Assembly: GCF_002549775.1 (NCBI RefSeq)
Contig: NZ_NMTR01000019.1
Location: 1-64,000, forward strand
DNA: 64,000 nt
Direction: 5' to 3'
Source: Faecalibacterium langellae
Lineage (GTDB): Bacteria > Bacillota > Clostridia > Oscillospirales > Ruminococcaceae
Shown: piece after piece, positions 1 through 8,487 of the stretch
How positions within the stretch are numbered: position 1 is the stretch's first letter
Layout: each line of letters opens with the position of its first letter
Program-made: the position numbers and the translations under genes
The notes under the pieces: model-generated
Database searches by the model: none
Told to the model about the DNA's origin: nothing
Seen by the model: the letters and a program-made list of their open reading frames with translations, nothing else

Positions 1-116
<116 letters not shown>

Positions 117-126
117 TTGAACAGAA

Positions 127-155
127 ATCCCTGAGAGTTTTCTCAGGGATTTTTT
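127..155 (+). terminator. rRNA operon terminator
   Basis: A perfect 10-bp stem (ATCCCTGAGA / TCTCAGGGAT) with a 4-nt loop is followed by a T run, 11 bases after the 5S rRNA. Confidence 0.9.
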
Positions 156-216
156 GCTATATATGTGCGCGAAAACGGTACGGTGAAACGTATGCAGAAA
201 AGAGGGGGTGCACACG

Positions 217-873
217 ATGAAACAAAAATATGTGGCGGGAGTCGCTGGAATTGCGGTGCTGAGCATCTTTATATGCTTGATCTTATCACATTACCAGCAT
301 ACTTCTTCATCTCGCCCAAAGGACTGCTATGCCGTGCAGATGCAGCAATTTCACAGTACGGTGGATGCAGATGGGGACGGGATGGACGATCAGACCGACA
401 TTCTGCAGGGTGCGCTGGAGTACGTAAACACGAATCCGAAATATAAGAGCCGCTATTATCAGACGGGGTATCCAGACGACGGGTATGGCGTATGTACCGA
501 TGTGGTGGCCTATGCAATGAAAAATGCTGGTTACGATCTGCAAAAGCTGGTGCAACAGGATATTCTGGAACATCCGGAAGATTACACGGTGACAGAGCCG
601 GATGCAAATATAGATTTTCGCCGTGTACGCAATCTGAAGGTGTTTTTTGCGCACACAGCAATTGCCCTGACCACAGATGTATCTAAAATTGAAGAATGGC
701 AGGGCGGCGATATTGTGATCTTTGAAAGACATATCGGCATCGTGTCCGACCGGCGAAACAAAAACGGAGTGCCTTATATCATTCACCACAATGACCCATG
801 GCAGACGGCTTACGAGCAGGACATTCTGGAAAAACGAACCGATATCGTGGGTCATTACCGGATTTCAAAATAA
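217..873 (+). CDS. DUF1287 family exported protein
   Basis: A 218-residue protein with an N-terminal signal/anchor segment (about residues 5-25) followed by a DUF1287 domain, the family of E. coli YijF. Recognisable pieces are YPDDGYGVCTDVV, with a Cys near the start of the domain, and GDIVIFERHIGIVSD. In this NlpC/P60-like fold such Cys and His residues are plausible catalytic partners, but the function is unknown. I chose ATG 217 over the in-frame GTG at 208 because the SD run AGAGGGGG (201-208) sits 8 nt before 217. The gene stands alone between the rRNA terminator and a strong hairpin. Confidence 0.85.
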   Translation: MKQKYVAGVAGIAVLSIFICLILSHYQHTSSSRPKDCYAVQMQQFHSTVDADGDGMDDQTDILQGALEYVNTNPKYKSRYYQTGYPDDGYGVCTDVVAYAMKNAGYDLQKLVQQDILEHPEDYTVTEPDANIDFRRVRNLKVFFAHTAIALTTDVSKIEEWQGGDIVIFERHIGIVSDRRNKNGVPYIIHHNDPWQTAYEQDILEKRTDIVGHYRISK

Positions 874-876
874 AAA

Positions 877-925
877 GCGGCCCCGCTGCACTGTGCATAA
901 CAGTGCGGCGGGGCCGCATACTTTA
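877..925. terminator. bidirectional terminator between convergent genes
   Basis: A very stable GC-rich stem with arms at 877-894 and 901-917 lies between the convergent DUF1287 and aldolase genes. An A run precedes it and T-rich sequence follows, so it can serve both strands. Confidence 0.8.
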
Positions 926-960
926 TTGGGTGGTGTACCGGTTACGATACAAGCCTCAGC

Positions 961-1824
961 TTAGCCCTTGCCTGCGCAGCCGAACAGCTCGATCTTCTCC
1001 TTGCACTTGGCCTCGATGGCCTTTGCGCCGGGAGCCAGCAGCTTGCGGGGGTCGAAGCCCTTGCCCTGCTGATCCTTGCCTTCCTCAATGTACTTGCGGG
1101 TGGCCTCAGCAAAGACCAGCTGGCACTCAGTGTTGATGTTGATCTTGGAGACGCCCAGGCTGATGGCCTTTGCGATCATCTCGTCGGGGATGCCGGTGCC
1201 GCCGTGCAGGACCAGAGGAATGTTGTTGGTGGCCTTGTGGATGCGGTCCAGAGCCTCGAAGTCCAGGCCCTTCCAGTTTGCCGGGTACACGCCGTGGATG
1301 TTGCCGATGCCGGCAGCCAGGAAGTCGATGCCCAGAGCGGTGATCTTTGCGCACTCCTCGGGGTCTGCGATCTCGCCAGCGCCCACAACGCCGTCCTCGA
1401 CGCCGCCGATGGAACCGACCTCGGCCTCAATGCTCAGGCCCTTGGCGTGTGCCAGGGCGACCAGCTCCTTGGTCTTCTCCACGTTCTCCTCGATGGAGTA
1501 GTGGCTGCCATCGAACATGATGGAGGAGAAGCCGGCCTCAATGCAGGCCTTGCAGCCTTCATAGGTGCCGTGGTCCAGGTGCAGGGCAACGGGGACGGTG
1601 ATGCCCATGGAATCGACCATGGCGCTGACCATGGCAGCGACGGTCTTGAAGCCGGTCATGTACTTGCCGGCACCCTCGGATACGCCCAGGATGACGGGGC
1701 TCTTGGTCTCCTCGCAGGCGGTCAGAACGGACTTGGTCCACTCCAGGTTATTGATGTTGAACTGAGGCACACCGTAGTGGCCATCACGCGCTTTGAGCAG
1801 CATTTCGGTTGCATTTACCAACAT
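961..1824 (-). CDS. fba: class II fructose-1,6-bisphosphate aldolase
   Basis: Cleaves fructose-1,6-bisphosphate to DHAP and glyceraldehyde-3-phosphate in cytosolic glycolysis. At 287 residues it has the usual class II length. Zn-site and active-site blocks are visible: VALHLDHGTYEGC (metal-binding His and catalytic Asp), IEAEVGSIGG, GNIHGVYP and LVLHGGTGIP, with the phosphate-binding region KININTECQ. The start is ATG with GGAGG 8 nt upstream. It is monocistronic, with its own promoter at 1906-1934. The tagatose-bisphosphate aldolase branch of the same family cannot be fully excluded from sequence alone. Confidence 0.93.
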   Translation of the reverse strand: MLVNATEMLLKARDGHYGVPQFNINNLEWTKSVLTACEETKSPVILGVSEGAGKYMTGFKTVAAMVSAMVDSMGITVPVALHLDHGTYEGCKACIEAGFSSIMFDGSHYSIEENVEKTKELVALAHAKGLSIEAEVGSIGGVEDGVVGAGEIADPEECAKITALGIDFLAAGIGNIHGVYPANWKGLDFEALDRIHKATNNIPLVLHGGTGIPDEMIAKAISLGVSKININTECQLVFAEATRKYIEEGKDQQGKGFDPRKLLAPGAKAIEAKCKEKIELFGCAGKG

Positions 1825-1905
1825 TATTCATTACCTCCACAAAATCATTGGGGTTTTGGCCGCGCCACGCCCACATTGTGCATGGCTTAACGAACCTACA
1901 GGGTT

Positions 1906-1934
1906 AGTATACCCCAAACAGCGCCTAAAATCAA
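1906..1934 (-). promoter_or_regulatory. promoter of fba
   Basis: On the minus strand TTGATT (1929-1934), a 17-bp spacer and TATACT (1906-1911) lie about 80 bp upstream of the aldolase start. Confidence 0.7.
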
Positions 1935-1939
1935 TCCAA

Positions 1940-2600
1940 ACAAGCGCATTTTCTGCCCTGCAGGCGGCGAGGAATGCTGATATGTTACCGAACCGGCCGA
2001 AGCGGTCCGGCAGTGGGACCCCAAAAACGGACGTGATGCGACAAAAATCCATGATGCTGGCAACATGAGCACTTTCGACACGGCCCGGCAGAGGGCAGTG
2101 GTTTTCAACACGAATCCACATTCGTCAAAATGATGTTGGTGAAAATTGCAAAAGGTGCCTGTTTCCGCTTCAAAAAACTGTCAGATTTCCGACTTGAAAT
2201 TTACAAATTGTACGCAAGCCGGACCGGAGCGTCGAAACCGATTGTGGAAAAAGCAGTGGAAAGTGTGGAATTCCACAGCCAAAATGGGCTTTGAAGCTGG
2301 AATTTTTCACACTCTCCACAGAGTTTTCAACATGTGGAAAAATAGACGGCCTTTTACGGAATGTATACCACACTTTTGTGGAAAACTTTCTGCCCCGGCA
2401 AAACCGTCAGGTGGCGGCGGACGGGCTGTGAAAACTTTGCGCACGAAAGGACAAAAAACGGCAATTCTCTGGCAAACAGGGCGCGCTTATGTTATACTTT
2501 ACTTTGGATCATCATAAACAAACGGAATCCTGCGCAGGGGCCGGAACGGTCCTGCGCTTTGGGCGTGCTGCACACGCCTGCATACAACGGAAGGAGAACA
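1940..2600. other. long intergenic region with DnaA-box-like cluster
   Basis: No convincing gene is seen in this stretch. It holds three exact copies of TGTGGAAAA, the reverse of the DnaA box TTTTCCACA, at 2243-2251, 2333-2341 and 2377-2385. There is also a perfect 14-bp palindrome TGTGGAATTCCACA at 2264-2277 and looser TCTCCACA/TTTTCAACA matches at 2313-2332. A -10-like TATACT (2493-2498) may serve the downstream methyltransferase gene. Confidence 0.5.
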
Positions 2601-2605
2601 ACAGC

Positions 2606-3415
2606 ATGGAAGAAAAGAATCAGCCGCGCCGCCCGCGCCGCAGCCCGGAGGAACCGCAGCAGAAAAGCGAGAGCCTCGTCTACGGCAAGAACCCGGTGAC
2701 CGAGCTGCTCAAGAGCGGCTCCGGCGTGGACACGGTGCTCATCGCGGAGGGTATGGCCCCGGCCGTGGCGGCTTATTACACCGCGCTGGCCAAGGAGGCC
2801 GGTGCTACCGTGAAGCGGGTGCACCCCAACAAGCTGCGCCTGATGACCGGCACCGAGAGCCACCAGGGCGTGGCTGCCTTTGCCAGCGAGATCGAATATG
2901 TGACGGTGGACGACCTGATGGCGGCAGCCAAGGCCAAGGGCGAAGCGCCCTTCCTGGTGCTGAGCGACGGCATCGAGGATCCCCACAACCTGGGCGCGGT
3001 GATGCGCAGCGCACTGTTGTGCGGTGCCCACGGCATCGTGATCCCCAAGCGCGGCGGCGCATCGGTGACGCCCACCGTCATCAAGTCCAGCGCCGGTGCG
3101 GCCGAGCGGCTGCCGGTGGCCCGTGTGGCCAACATCGGCGAGACCATCCGCCGCCTGAAAGAGCAGGGCGTCTTCGTCTATTGTGCGGACATGGACGGCG
3201 TTTCCCTGCGCAAAAACAACCTCACCGGCCCCATCGCACTGGTGCTGGGCAGCGAGGGCAGCGGCGTGTCGCAGCTGGTGAAAAAGCTGTGCGACGGCGT
3301 GGTGCGGCTGGATATGGCGGCACCCGGCACCGGCGTGGACAGCTATAATGTGTCGGTTGCGGCCGGCATCATCCTGTACGAGATCCAGTCGCAGCGCGGG
3401 GCGCAGCAGGGGTAA
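2606..3415 (+). CDS. rlmB: 23S rRNA (guanosine-2'-O)-methyltransferase, SpoU/TrmH family
   Basis: A SAM-dependent ribose 2'-O-methyltransferase that modifies 23S rRNA (G2251 in E. coli numbering). At 269 residues it has a basic N-terminal tail, then the L30e-like substrate-binding domain (YGKNPVTELL, residues ~25-95) and the SPOUT knot domain. All three SpoU motifs show: IEDPHNLGAVMRSA, IALVLGSEGSG and YNVSVAAGI. The start ATG has AAGGAG 9 nt upstream. The next gene follows after 45 bp, so the two are probably cotranscribed. Paralogues acting on tRNA exist, but the N-terminal domain favours RlmB. Confidence 0.88.
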   Translation: MEEKNQPRRPRRSPEEPQQKSESLVYGKNPVTELLKSGSGVDTVLIAEGMAPAVAAYYTALAKEAGATVKRVHPNKLRLMTGTESHQGVAAFASEIEYVTVDDLMAAAKAKGEAPFLVLSDGIEDPHNLGAVMRSALLCGAHGIVIPKRGGASVTPTVIKSSAGAAERLPVARVANIGETIRRLKEQGVFVYCADMDGVSLRKNNLTGPIALVLGSEGSGVSQLVKKLCDGVVRLDMAAPGTGVDSYNVSVAAGIILYEIQSQRGAQQG

Positions 3416-3460
3416 CAGGAGCAAACTGGAACTCCAACCACAACAACAGGAGGGACAAGA

Positions 3461-6184
3461 ATGCCGAAAAATACCAACGACCACCGGGACCTGACCCCGG
3501 AAGAAATCGCGGCACGGGAGGAAAAGTTCCGCTCGTTTTTCACCACCACGGCGGTGAATGTTCCGGTCGAGATGACCCGGCGGGACGATGAGCCGCAGAA
3601 GCCGAAAAAGCGGTTCGGCCTGTTTGAACACAATAAACCCCGGCGCGAGGCAGAGGAACCGGCGGACACCCCGCTGGAAATGCCCACCGGCGAGGTGCTT
3701 CTGGGCGCGGATGCCCAGCCGGAAGAAGAAGCGGACCTGGAGCTGGTGCTGAAGCCCACGGCAGACCCGGAACCGGAGACCTCGCTGCGGCCGCTGGCCG
3801 AACAGCAGCCTGTGGCTGCGGTGCAGCCCGAGCCGTCTGCCCCGGAAAAGGAGCCGGAACGGCCCGCAGAGCCTGCAAAAATGCCGGAGCCGGAAGCACC
3901 GGCACAGCCCGAGAAGAAGCCGGAACCGCAGGAGCAGCCTGAGCCCCGGGCAGAAAAGTCTGCAAAAGCCGCAAAGCAGCCGAAGCCCCGGAATGCCAAA
4001 AACGCGCCGGAAGTGCTTCTGCCCCAGGAACAGCAGGAGCAGCAGGAGATGGCCGAGCTGAAGGCGATGATCGGCCTGGGCAGCAAAGCGCCAGCCCCGA
4101 AGCCTGCCCCGGCAAAGCAGCCGGAAAAGGCGGCGGAACCCAAGGATGCGGCCATGCCCGCCGTGGTGTTTGCGGCGGCAAAGGACCTGCCGAAGGAACC
4201 GGCGGAGAAACCCTCCATCTTTGAAATGTTCGGCACGCCCGAGGACGAGCAGAAGCCCGAGGCCCCTGCGGCCCAGGCAGAAAAGCAGTCTGCCCCGGGC
4301 AAGGAAGATACCATGAGTCTGCCGCTGCTGCCGCTGGACGAAGAAACGGCGGGGGCAGAAAACGTGGAAGAAACGGCTTCGACAGAGAAAGCACAGAATA
4401 CAGAACGCGCGGAAGCCCAGCCGCAGGAGGAGAGCGCAGAGCCCGCCGCCCCGGCTGAGGAAGCGGAGCCCGCCCCGCCGGAGACCCCGGCGGAAAAGCT
4501 GCGCCGCATGGGCGCAGAGCTGACATTGCGCTGCGCGCTGGCAGGCATTCTGGCCGTGGTGCTGCTGCACTTCGGGCTGGTATCCGACCGGCTGCTGCCT
4601 GCGCTGAACGTGCTGGACCCGGACGCGGCCCCGGCGGCGTTCTACGGCGCGAACCTGCTGCTGTTCGCCGCCAGCCTGTGCGTGGGCTGGCCTGTGCTGC
4701 GCGATGGCCTGAAGGGCCTGCGGGAGCGGCCCTCGGCCGAGGCGATGCCCGCACTGGCTGCGGCTGCGGCGCTGCTGCAGGCCGTGACGGCCATGCTGAA
4801 CGCAAACACCTATCATAACACCGAGGGCATCTCGCTGCTCACCGGTGTGGCAGCGCTGGGGCTGTTCTTTGCGCTGCTGGGCGGCCGGGTGATGCTGGCG
4901 GCCGTGAAGGGCGGCTATGAGCTGATCGCGGCGGACCCCGAACACCGGGGTGCCTACCGCGCAAAAGATAAAGACCTGCTGCGTGCCCTGACACGGGACC
5001 TGGACCAGAAGGACCTCTGGGTACTGCTGAGCCGCCCGCTGCAGGCGGCCGATGGCTTTGTGGAGCAGTGCCTGGGCGAGCGCGCCAGCGAGCGCCGGGC
5101 GCAGAAGACAGCCCGCATCCTGCTGGGTGCAGCGGTGCTCAGCGGAATGCTGTTCGTGCTGTTCGGTGCCGGGTGGAACAAGGCGGTGGCCGCCATGGCC
5201 GCTGTGCTGTGCCTGGGTGCACCGCTGTCTTCCATCCTCATCGCGGGCCTGGCGTCGCTGCGGCTGCAGCGGGCGGCGGCCGCTGTGGGCGCTGTGGTGC
5301 CCGGCTGGCAGGCCATTGAGCAGCTGGGCGGCATCGACACCCTGCAGGTGGACGCCGACGACCTGTTCACCGCCGACAGCGCACTGCTGGAGGATATCCG
5401 CATCTTCAAGGGCGGCCGTATCGACCGCGCCATCCTGTACGCGGCCAGCGTGCTGAACGCCGGGTGCGGCACCCTGCAGGGCCTGTTCCGCCAGATCGTT
5501 GAGGACCGCACCGACATTCTGTTCCCGGTGAAGGATCTGGAGGAGCACAACGGCCTGGGCTTCGTCGGCTGGTGTGACAACAACCGCATCCTGATCGGCA
5601 ACCGCAAATATCTGGAGCAGGAGGGCGTGCCCCTGCCGGACGAAGAATATGAGGCCGAGCACTCCAAAAACGGCGAGCTGCAGATTTTGTATCTGGCCGT
5701 TTCCGGCAGCCTGCACGCCATGTTCGTGCTGCGGTATGTGGGCGGGCGCAACACCGCCCGCAGCCTGGCCGCACTGCAGAAGGAGAATATCCGTCTGCTG
5801 GTCACCTGCCGGGACCCCAGCCTGACGGCCCGCCACATCAGCGAGGCCTACCATCTGCCGGAGGGCATGGTGACCTTGCTGGATCAGGAACAGTGCAACG
5901 CCATTGCAGCGGCCCCCATCGACCCGGCGGACCCCTGCTGCATGATCCATGCGCAGAACTTTGCCAGCCTGACCGGCGGCCTGCAGGCAGCCGACCAGGC
6001 CCAGAACGCCGAGACCAGCGCCACCACGGTGCAGCTGGTGTCGGTGTGGTTCTCCATCGTCATTGCCCTGCTGCTGACCAGTGCGGGCAGCATCTGGCAG
6101 CTTTCGGTGGCGACGGCACTGATGTATCAGGCCGCATGGAGCGCCTTGAGCATTGCCGTGTGCGCCCTGAAGCAGCATAATTAA
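3461..6184 (+). CDS. P-type-ATPase-like membrane protein lacking catalytic motifs
   Basis: A 907-residue protein. Residues 1 to about 345 are a Pro/Glu/Ala-rich, probably disordered cytoplasmic tail. The rest follows the layout of a heavy-metal P-type ATPase: paired TM segments from ~350, a TM segment where the CPC motif belongs (here VLCLGAPLSS), then EQLGGIDTLQVDADDLFT, aligned with the phosphorylation loop (DKTGT replaced by DADDL at ~631-635). A nucleotide-domain-like stretch (NRILIGNRKYLEQEGV, ~705-720) follows, then RLLVTCRDPS where TGDN is expected, and two C-terminal TM helices. Residues needed for ATP-driven transport are missing, so it is probably a pseudoenzyme. SD GGAGG precedes ATG 3461. 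Its role is unknown. Confidence 0.75.
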   Translation: MPKNTNDHRDLTPEEIAAREEKFRSFFTTTAVNVPVEMTRRDDEPQKPKKRFGLFEHNKPRREAEEPADTPLEMPTGEVLLGADAQPEEEADLELVLKPTADPEPETSLRPLAEQQPVAAVQPEPSAPEKEPERPAEPAKMPEPEAPAQPEKKPEPQEQPEPRAEKSAKAAKQPKPRNAKNAPEVLLPQEQQEQQEMAELKAMIGLGSKAPAPKPAPAKQPEKAAEPKDAAMPAVVFAAAKDLPKEPAEKPSIFEMFGTPEDEQKPEAPAAQAEKQSAPGKEDTMSLPLLPLDEETAGAENVEETASTEKAQNTERAEAQPQEESAEPAAPAEEAEPAPPETPAEKLRRMGAELTLRCALAGILAVVLLHFGLVSDRLLPALNVLDPDAAPAAFYGANLLLFAASLCVGWPVLRDGLKGLRERPSAEAMPALAAAAALLQAVTAMLNANTYHNTEGISLLTGVAALGLFFALLGGRVMLAAVKGGYELIAADPEHRGAYRAKDKDLLRALTRDLDQKDLWVLLSRPLQAADGFVEQCLGERASERRAQKTARILLGAAVLSGMLFVLFGAGWNKAVAAMAAVLCLGAPLSSILIAGLASLRLQRAAAAVGAVVPGWQAIEQLGGIDTLQVDADDLFTADSALLEDIRIFKGGRIDRAILYAASVLNAGCGTLQGLFRQIVEDRTDILFPVKDLEEHNGLGFVGWCDNNRILIGNRKYLEQEGVPLPDEEYEAEHSKNGELQILYLAVSGSLHAMFVLRYVGGRNTARSLAALQKENIRLLVTCRDPSLTARHISEAYHLPEGMVTLLDQEQCNAIAAAPIDPADPCCMIHAQNFASLTGGLQAADQAQNAETSATTVQLVSVWFSIVIALLLTSAGSIWQLSVATALMYQAAWSALSIAVCALKQHN

Positions 6185-6200
6185 AAAGGAATTCAAAATT

Positions 6201-6242
6201 GCCAGCCGTGTTCTCTGCCATGAGGGCCCGGCTGGCTTTTTT
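6201..6242 (+). terminator. intrinsic terminator
   Basis: Stem GCCAGCCG (6201-6208) / CGGCTGGC (6229-6236) followed by TTTTTT, 17 bp after the preceding gene. Confidence 0.85.
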
Positions 6243-6275
6243 CAAAAAGTTTTTCAAAATAAATAGGAATTATTC

Positions 6276-6304
6276 TTGATTATGGTGCCGAAATATGGTA
6301 TACT
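6276..6304 (+). promoter_or_regulatory. promoter of rubrerythrin
   Basis: TTGATT (6276-6281), a 17-bp spacer and TATACT (6299-6304) with an upstream TGG extension. A small GGGGA/TCCCC hairpin lies in the leader near 6376-6393. Confidence 0.7.
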
Positions 6305-6429
6305 GTGGTCAGAACAAAACGCACAGCAGCCGAGCAAACGCATCGAACGCACCGTGCAACAAAACCAGAACCGCAGGGGAATGGTCACTCCCCTTACCAC
6401 CACTTTTTTACTTGAAAAGGAGATACATG

Positions 6430-6969
6430 ATGGAACTGAAGGGCACCAAAACCGAAAAGAACCTCTGGGAAGCATTTGCAGGCGAGAGCCAGGCACGCAA
6501 CAAGTACACCTATTTTGCCAGCATGGCTAAGAAGGAAGGCTACGAACAGCTGGCCGCCATCTTTGAGGAGACCGCCGGCAACGAGAAGGAGCACGCCAAG
6601 ATCTGGTTCAAGCTGCTGTGCGGCGGTGCCATCCCCGATACCCTGACCTGCCTGGATATGGCCGCAGGCGGCGAGCACGACGAGTGGACCGAGATGTACC
6701 CCCGCATGGCCAAGGAAGCCAAGGAAGAAGGCTTCCCCCAGATCGCAGCGCTGTTCACCATGGTGGCACAGATCGAGAAGGAGCACGAGGAGCGCTACCG
6801 CGCCTTGGCAGAGAACCTGAAGAACAGCAAGGTCTTTGCCCGCGAGGAGCAGCAGGTGTGGCAGTGCCGGAACTGCGGCTACACCTACATCGGCAAGTCC
6901 GCCCCGCTCAAGTGCCCCGTGTGCGCACACCCCCAGAGCTACTTTGAGCTGAAGAAGATCAACTACTGA
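6430..6969 (+). CDS. rbr: rubrerythrin
   Basis: A non-haem iron peroxidase that reduces H2O2 in the cytosol of anaerobes. At 179 residues it has an N-terminal four-helix diiron domain with ligands in [18 protein letters not shown] and EKEHEERY, then a C-terminal rubredoxin domain with Cys pairs CRNCGY and CPVCAH (residues ~143-168). Two ATGs lie in tandem at 6427 and 6430. I chose 6430 because AGGAG (6418-6422) is then 7 nt away and family members begin [12 protein letters not shown]. It is monocistronic between its own promoter and a terminator, as expected for an oxidative-stress gene. Confidence 0.95.
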   Translation: MELKGTKTEKNLWEAFAGESQARNKYTYFASMAKKEGYEQLAAIFEETAGNEKEHAKIWFKLLCGGAIPDTLTCLDMAAGGEHDEWTEMYPRMAKEAKEEGFPQIAALFTMVAQIEKEHEERYRALAENLKNSKVFAREEQQVWQCRNCGYTYIGKSAPLKCPVCAHPQSYFELKKINY

Positions 6970-6988
6970 TTTCTAAATCAAGATGACG

Positions 6989-7032
6989 AACGCCGCCGCG
7001 TCTGGCCAGCCTGCTGGACGTGGCGGCGTTTT
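6989..7032 (+). terminator. intrinsic terminator after rubrerythrin
   Basis: AACGCCGCC (6989-6997) pairs with GGCGGCGTT (7022-7030) around an inner hairpin, ending in TTTT. Confidence 0.8.
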
Positions 7033-7195
7033 GTACAAAAAGCAAAAACACTTTTTGGGACTGTCCACAAAATCCGGCCGATGGGGCGGCCCGGCGGGGC
7101 AAAAAACTTGACCCTCCCCCGCCGGATGTGTAAAATGGTACGAAGACAAGAACTTTTGCACGCAGCTGCAGAACACGCAGGGGAGGTCAGGCGGG

Positions 7196-8146
7196 ATGAT
7201 CAGAACGGTTTGGAAAAACGGCTGTGCAGTGCTGCTGGCGGCATGGGTCCTGCTGGCAGGGCTTCTGCCTGTCCCTGCGGCCCGGGCAGCACAGGTGCAG
7301 GCGCTGCCGGACAGCGGCATGGCGCTGGATGTCTCCGAGCTGACGCTGGAAATGACCGACGACGACCCGCGCCCGGTGGCCTACCTGAGCGTGCAGGCAC
7401 CGGAGGAATACTTTTTCCTCATCTGGACCTCCAGCAACCCGGCGGCCGCGACGGTGGACGGCACCGGCAAGGTGACCGGCCGGGCCGAGGGCACGGCCGT
7501 CATCACCGCCTGCAATGAGCGGGGCGAAAAGGCAGCCTGCACCATCACGGTGAAAAAGGGCACGGCCAGTCACCCGGTGCTGAGCCAGACCGAGGCCGCC
7601 CTGACCATCACCGAGAAGGTGCCCAGCCCGACCCTGCGGCTGACCCTGCAGCAGACGAGCGGTGCCTTTGTGTATGTGCGCCAGTGGACCACCAGCAACC
7701 TGGCGGTGGCCACGGTGAGCAGCAGCGGCACCGTGACAGCGGTGGGTTCCGGCAAGGCGGTGGTCAGCGCATTGACCACGGCTGGGCAGGTGCTGCGGTG
7801 CACCGTCACGGTGACGTCCGAGATCGGGCGGGTGACCGTGAGTAAGAGCGCGATGCTGCTGCAGTCCATCGGGGCCAGCCAGCGGCTGACCGCAAAGGCG
7901 GCGGGCCAGACCGCGCCGGTGCTGACCTGGATGAGCAGCAACCCGGCGGTGGCCAGGGTGAGCGCCGACGGCGTTGTGACGGCAGTGGGCGACGGCGAGA
8001 CCGTGATCATGGCCATCACGCCGGAGGGCCGTGCCGATGCCTGCTATGTGGCGGTGGGGGCAGCGGCCTGGCGCTATCGCTCGGAGGAAGAACTGACCGA
8101 GGTGCTGACCGTCTCCGGCCAGCTGCCGTACTCGGACGGAAAATAA
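7196..8146 (+). CDS. secreted protein with three bacterial Ig-like (Big_2) domains
   Basis: A 316-residue protein with a clear signal peptide (hydrophobic ~10-27, cleavage near ARAAQ). Three BIG2-type Ig-like repeats follow. Each has the family core: WTSSNPAAATVDGTGKVTG, WTTSNLAVATVSSSGTVTA and WMSSNPAVARVSADGVVTA. Such domains usually stack in surface or adhesion proteins. There is no sortase motif, SLH or other catalytic domain, and the tail after the third repeat is about 45 residues. The SD (AGGGGAGG region) lies upstream of ATG 7196. It ends at a strong terminator and no operon partner is obvious. Confidence 0.85.
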   Translation: MIRTVWKNGCAVLLAAWVLLAGLLPVPAARAAQVQALPDSGMALDVSELTLEMTDDDPRPVAYLSVQAPEEYFFLIWTSSNPAAATVDGTGKVTGRAEGTAVITACNERGEKAACTITVKKGTASHPVLSQTEAALTITEKVPSPTLRLTLQQTSGAFVYVRQWTTSNLAVATVSSSGTVTAVGSGKAVVSALTTAGQVLRCTVTVTSEIGRVTVSKSAMLLQSIGASQRLTAKAAGQTAPVLTWMSSNPAVARVSADGVVTAVGDGETVIMAITPEGRADACYVAVGAAAWRYRSEEELTEVLTVSGQLPYSDGK

Positions 8147-8149
8147 CGC

Positions 8150-8188
8150 AAAAAGAGAGAATGTGTGCTGACACGTTCTCTCTTTTTT
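8150..8188. terminator. bidirectional terminator
   Basis: GAGAGAATGTGT pairs with ACACGTTCTCTC, flanked by A5 on the left and T6 on the right. It serves the Big_2 gene on the plus strand and the small minus-strand gene that ends at 8187. Confidence 0.85.
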
Positions 8189-8369
8189 ATGGCAGGCTGC
8201 TGGGCAGGAAGATCAGCGTCCCGCGGGCAGAGTACACCAGCTTCTGCACCGCGCAGCCGTAGCCGCACGCCAGCACCAGCACCACCACCGCTGCCAGCAG
8301 GGCCCAGCGCACCACCTGCCCGCGCAGACGATGCCTGCCGGAAAACGAACTGCCCTTTCTGCGCCGCAT
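8187..8369 (-). CDS. small single-pass membrane protein, unknown
   Basis: About 60 residues: a basic N-terminus (MRRRKGSSFSGRHRLRG), one strong TM helix (WALLAAVVVLVLACGYGC) and a short C-terminal tail, giving a predicted N-in topology. I chose ATG 8369 because an AAGGGGGG run lies just upstream; an in-frame GTG at 8387 is the alternative. The stop codon abuts the shared hairpin terminator, which supports a real transcript. No family is recognised. Confidence 0.5.
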   Translation of the reverse strand: MRRRKGSSFSGRHRLRGQVVRWALLAAVVVLVLACGYGCAVQKLVYSARGTLIFLPSSLP

Positions 8370-8419
8370 CGGCCCGCCCCCCTTCACGTTTTGCCCATCC
8401 TATGCCCCAAAGGCAGAGA

Positions 8420-8448
8420 TTGTGCAGCGGGCGGCGGTGTGGTACAAT
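8420..8448 (+). promoter_or_regulatory. promoter of the rnz-cca operon
   Basis: TTGTGC (8420-8425), a 17-bp spacer and TACAAT (8443-8448), 40 bp before the rnz start. Confidence 0.65.
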
Positions 8449-8487
8449 AAAATCTTAGAGAAAACTTTCTGCAGGGAGAACGATTTT

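Noticed and set aside
2492-6196. Long minus-strand open frame of over 1200 codons opposite rlmB and the ATPase-like gene
   Set aside because: It is antisense to two well-supported genes, is rich in His/Gln/Arg/Leu runs typical of GC-rich shadow frames, and has no SD or domain.
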